From the NCBI GenBank assembly GCA_021803845.1, contig JAJZLA010000080.1, forward strand, positions 1 to 6,990: 6,990 nucleotides of DNA, read 5' to 3'. Under the pieces are notes generated by a model. It saw only the letters and a list, made by a program, of their open reading frames with translations. It had not been told where the DNA came from and did no database searches. The position numbers and the translations under genes were made by a program. This stretch comes from a bacterium (lineage in GTDB: Bacteria > SZUA-79 > Acidulodesulfobacterales > Acidulodesulfobacteraceae). Positions 6,872 through 6,990 of the stretch are shown here, in pieces; position 1 is the stretch's first letter, and every line of letters starts with the position of its first letter.

Positions 6872-6990
6872 ATGAACGATAATAAACATACATTATGGGA
6901 TTATTTTAAAGCTATAGTAATAGCTATAGTAATAGCGTTATTGTTTAGAACCTTCGTCGTTCAGGCTTTCAAAATACCTTCAGGTTCGAT
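6872..6990 (+). CDS. lepB: Signal peptidase I, N-terminal part (cut by window end)
   Basis: Only the first 39 codons are present. The product starts MNDNKHTLWDYFKAIVIA. A hydrophobic membrane anchor spans about residues 14-25, then comes RTFVVQAFKIPSGS, the classic box B region of type I signal peptidases. Ser39, the last complete residue, corresponds to the catalytic serine of the SGSM motif; the next codon begins AT, as expected for Met. The enzyme would cut signal peptides off exported proteins at the outer face of the inner membrane. The catalytic lysine lies beyond the window. Its position after lepA matches the familiar lepA-lepB order. No Shine-Dalgarno is seen; the ATG follows a run of eight T. 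The gene has its own predicted promoter. A single N-terminal anchor, rather than two as in E. coli, is suggested by the short N terminus. Confidence 0.9.
   Translation, partial: MNDNKHTLWDYFKAIVIAIVIALLFRTFVVQAFKIPSGS
6911..6934 (+). repeat. 12-base tandem duplication inside lepB
   Basis: GCTATAGTAATA occurs twice in direct tandem (6911-6922 and 6923-6934), coding AIVI-AIVI in the membrane anchor of LepB. The copies are identical at the base level, which suggests a recent in-frame duplication lengthening the anchor by four residues. Confidence 0.8.

Noticed and set aside
1..6990. A new defence, mobile or biosynthetic system
   Set aside because: All coding capacity is accounted for by housekeeping families with intact motifs, all on one strand with short gaps. 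I saw no CRISPR repeats, transposase, integrase, toxin-antitoxin pair or retroelement. The RNase HI has no reverse transcriptase partner.

Overview
This is an AT-rich window (about one third GC by eye) holding a compact, all-plus-strand run of bacterial housekeeping genes. The gene order is: tail of an unseen gene, rpoD, a CAU-anticodon tRNA, a Nif3/DUF34 gene, a coiled-coil zinc-ribbon gene, an RNase HI gene, the RNase P RNA gene (rnpB), lepA, and the start of lepB (signal peptidase I). An rpoD-tRNA-nif3-zinc ribbon-rnpB order recalls Desulfobacterota/'deltaproteobacterial' genomes, and the nif3/zinc-ribbon pair also occurs in Campylobacterota. A bacterium of that Gram-negative sphere with a low-GC genome is my best guess, but no 16S or other decisive marker is present.

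Layout. Bases 1-48 carry the end of an upstream reading frame, possibly overlapping the rpoD start. A group 1 sigma factor fills 45-1982. Eight bases later comes a tRNA (1991-2066), and eight bases after its encoded CCA the nif3 gene begins (2075-3187). The zinc-ribbon gene (3212-3994, TTG start, the only strong Shine-Dalgarno in the window) follows 24 bases on. After a 99-base gap comes a short RNase HI (4094-4567). Its stop codon forms part of the -10 box of an rnpB promoter. The RNase P RNA (4578-4921) ends about 16 bases before lepA (4938-6752). A 119-base gap holds a palindrome and a near-consensus promoter for lepB, which is cut by the window end after 39 codons.

How it fits together. 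The genes serve transcription initiation (RpoD), tRNA supply and maturation (the tRNA, RNase P), RNA/DNA hybrid removal (RNase HI), translation quality (LepA/EF-4) and secretion (LepB). RNase P RNA, made here, would cut the 5' end of the tRNA embedded between rpoD and nif3, and that processing probably shapes the nif3 message.

I found no mobile element, CRISPR array, defence gene or clearly new system. The most interesting points are structural: an RNase P RNA that appears to lack helix P18, an rnpB promoter nested in the end of the RNase HI gene, RNA genes acting as near-immediate leaders of protein genes, and a general lack of Shine-Dalgarno sequences.
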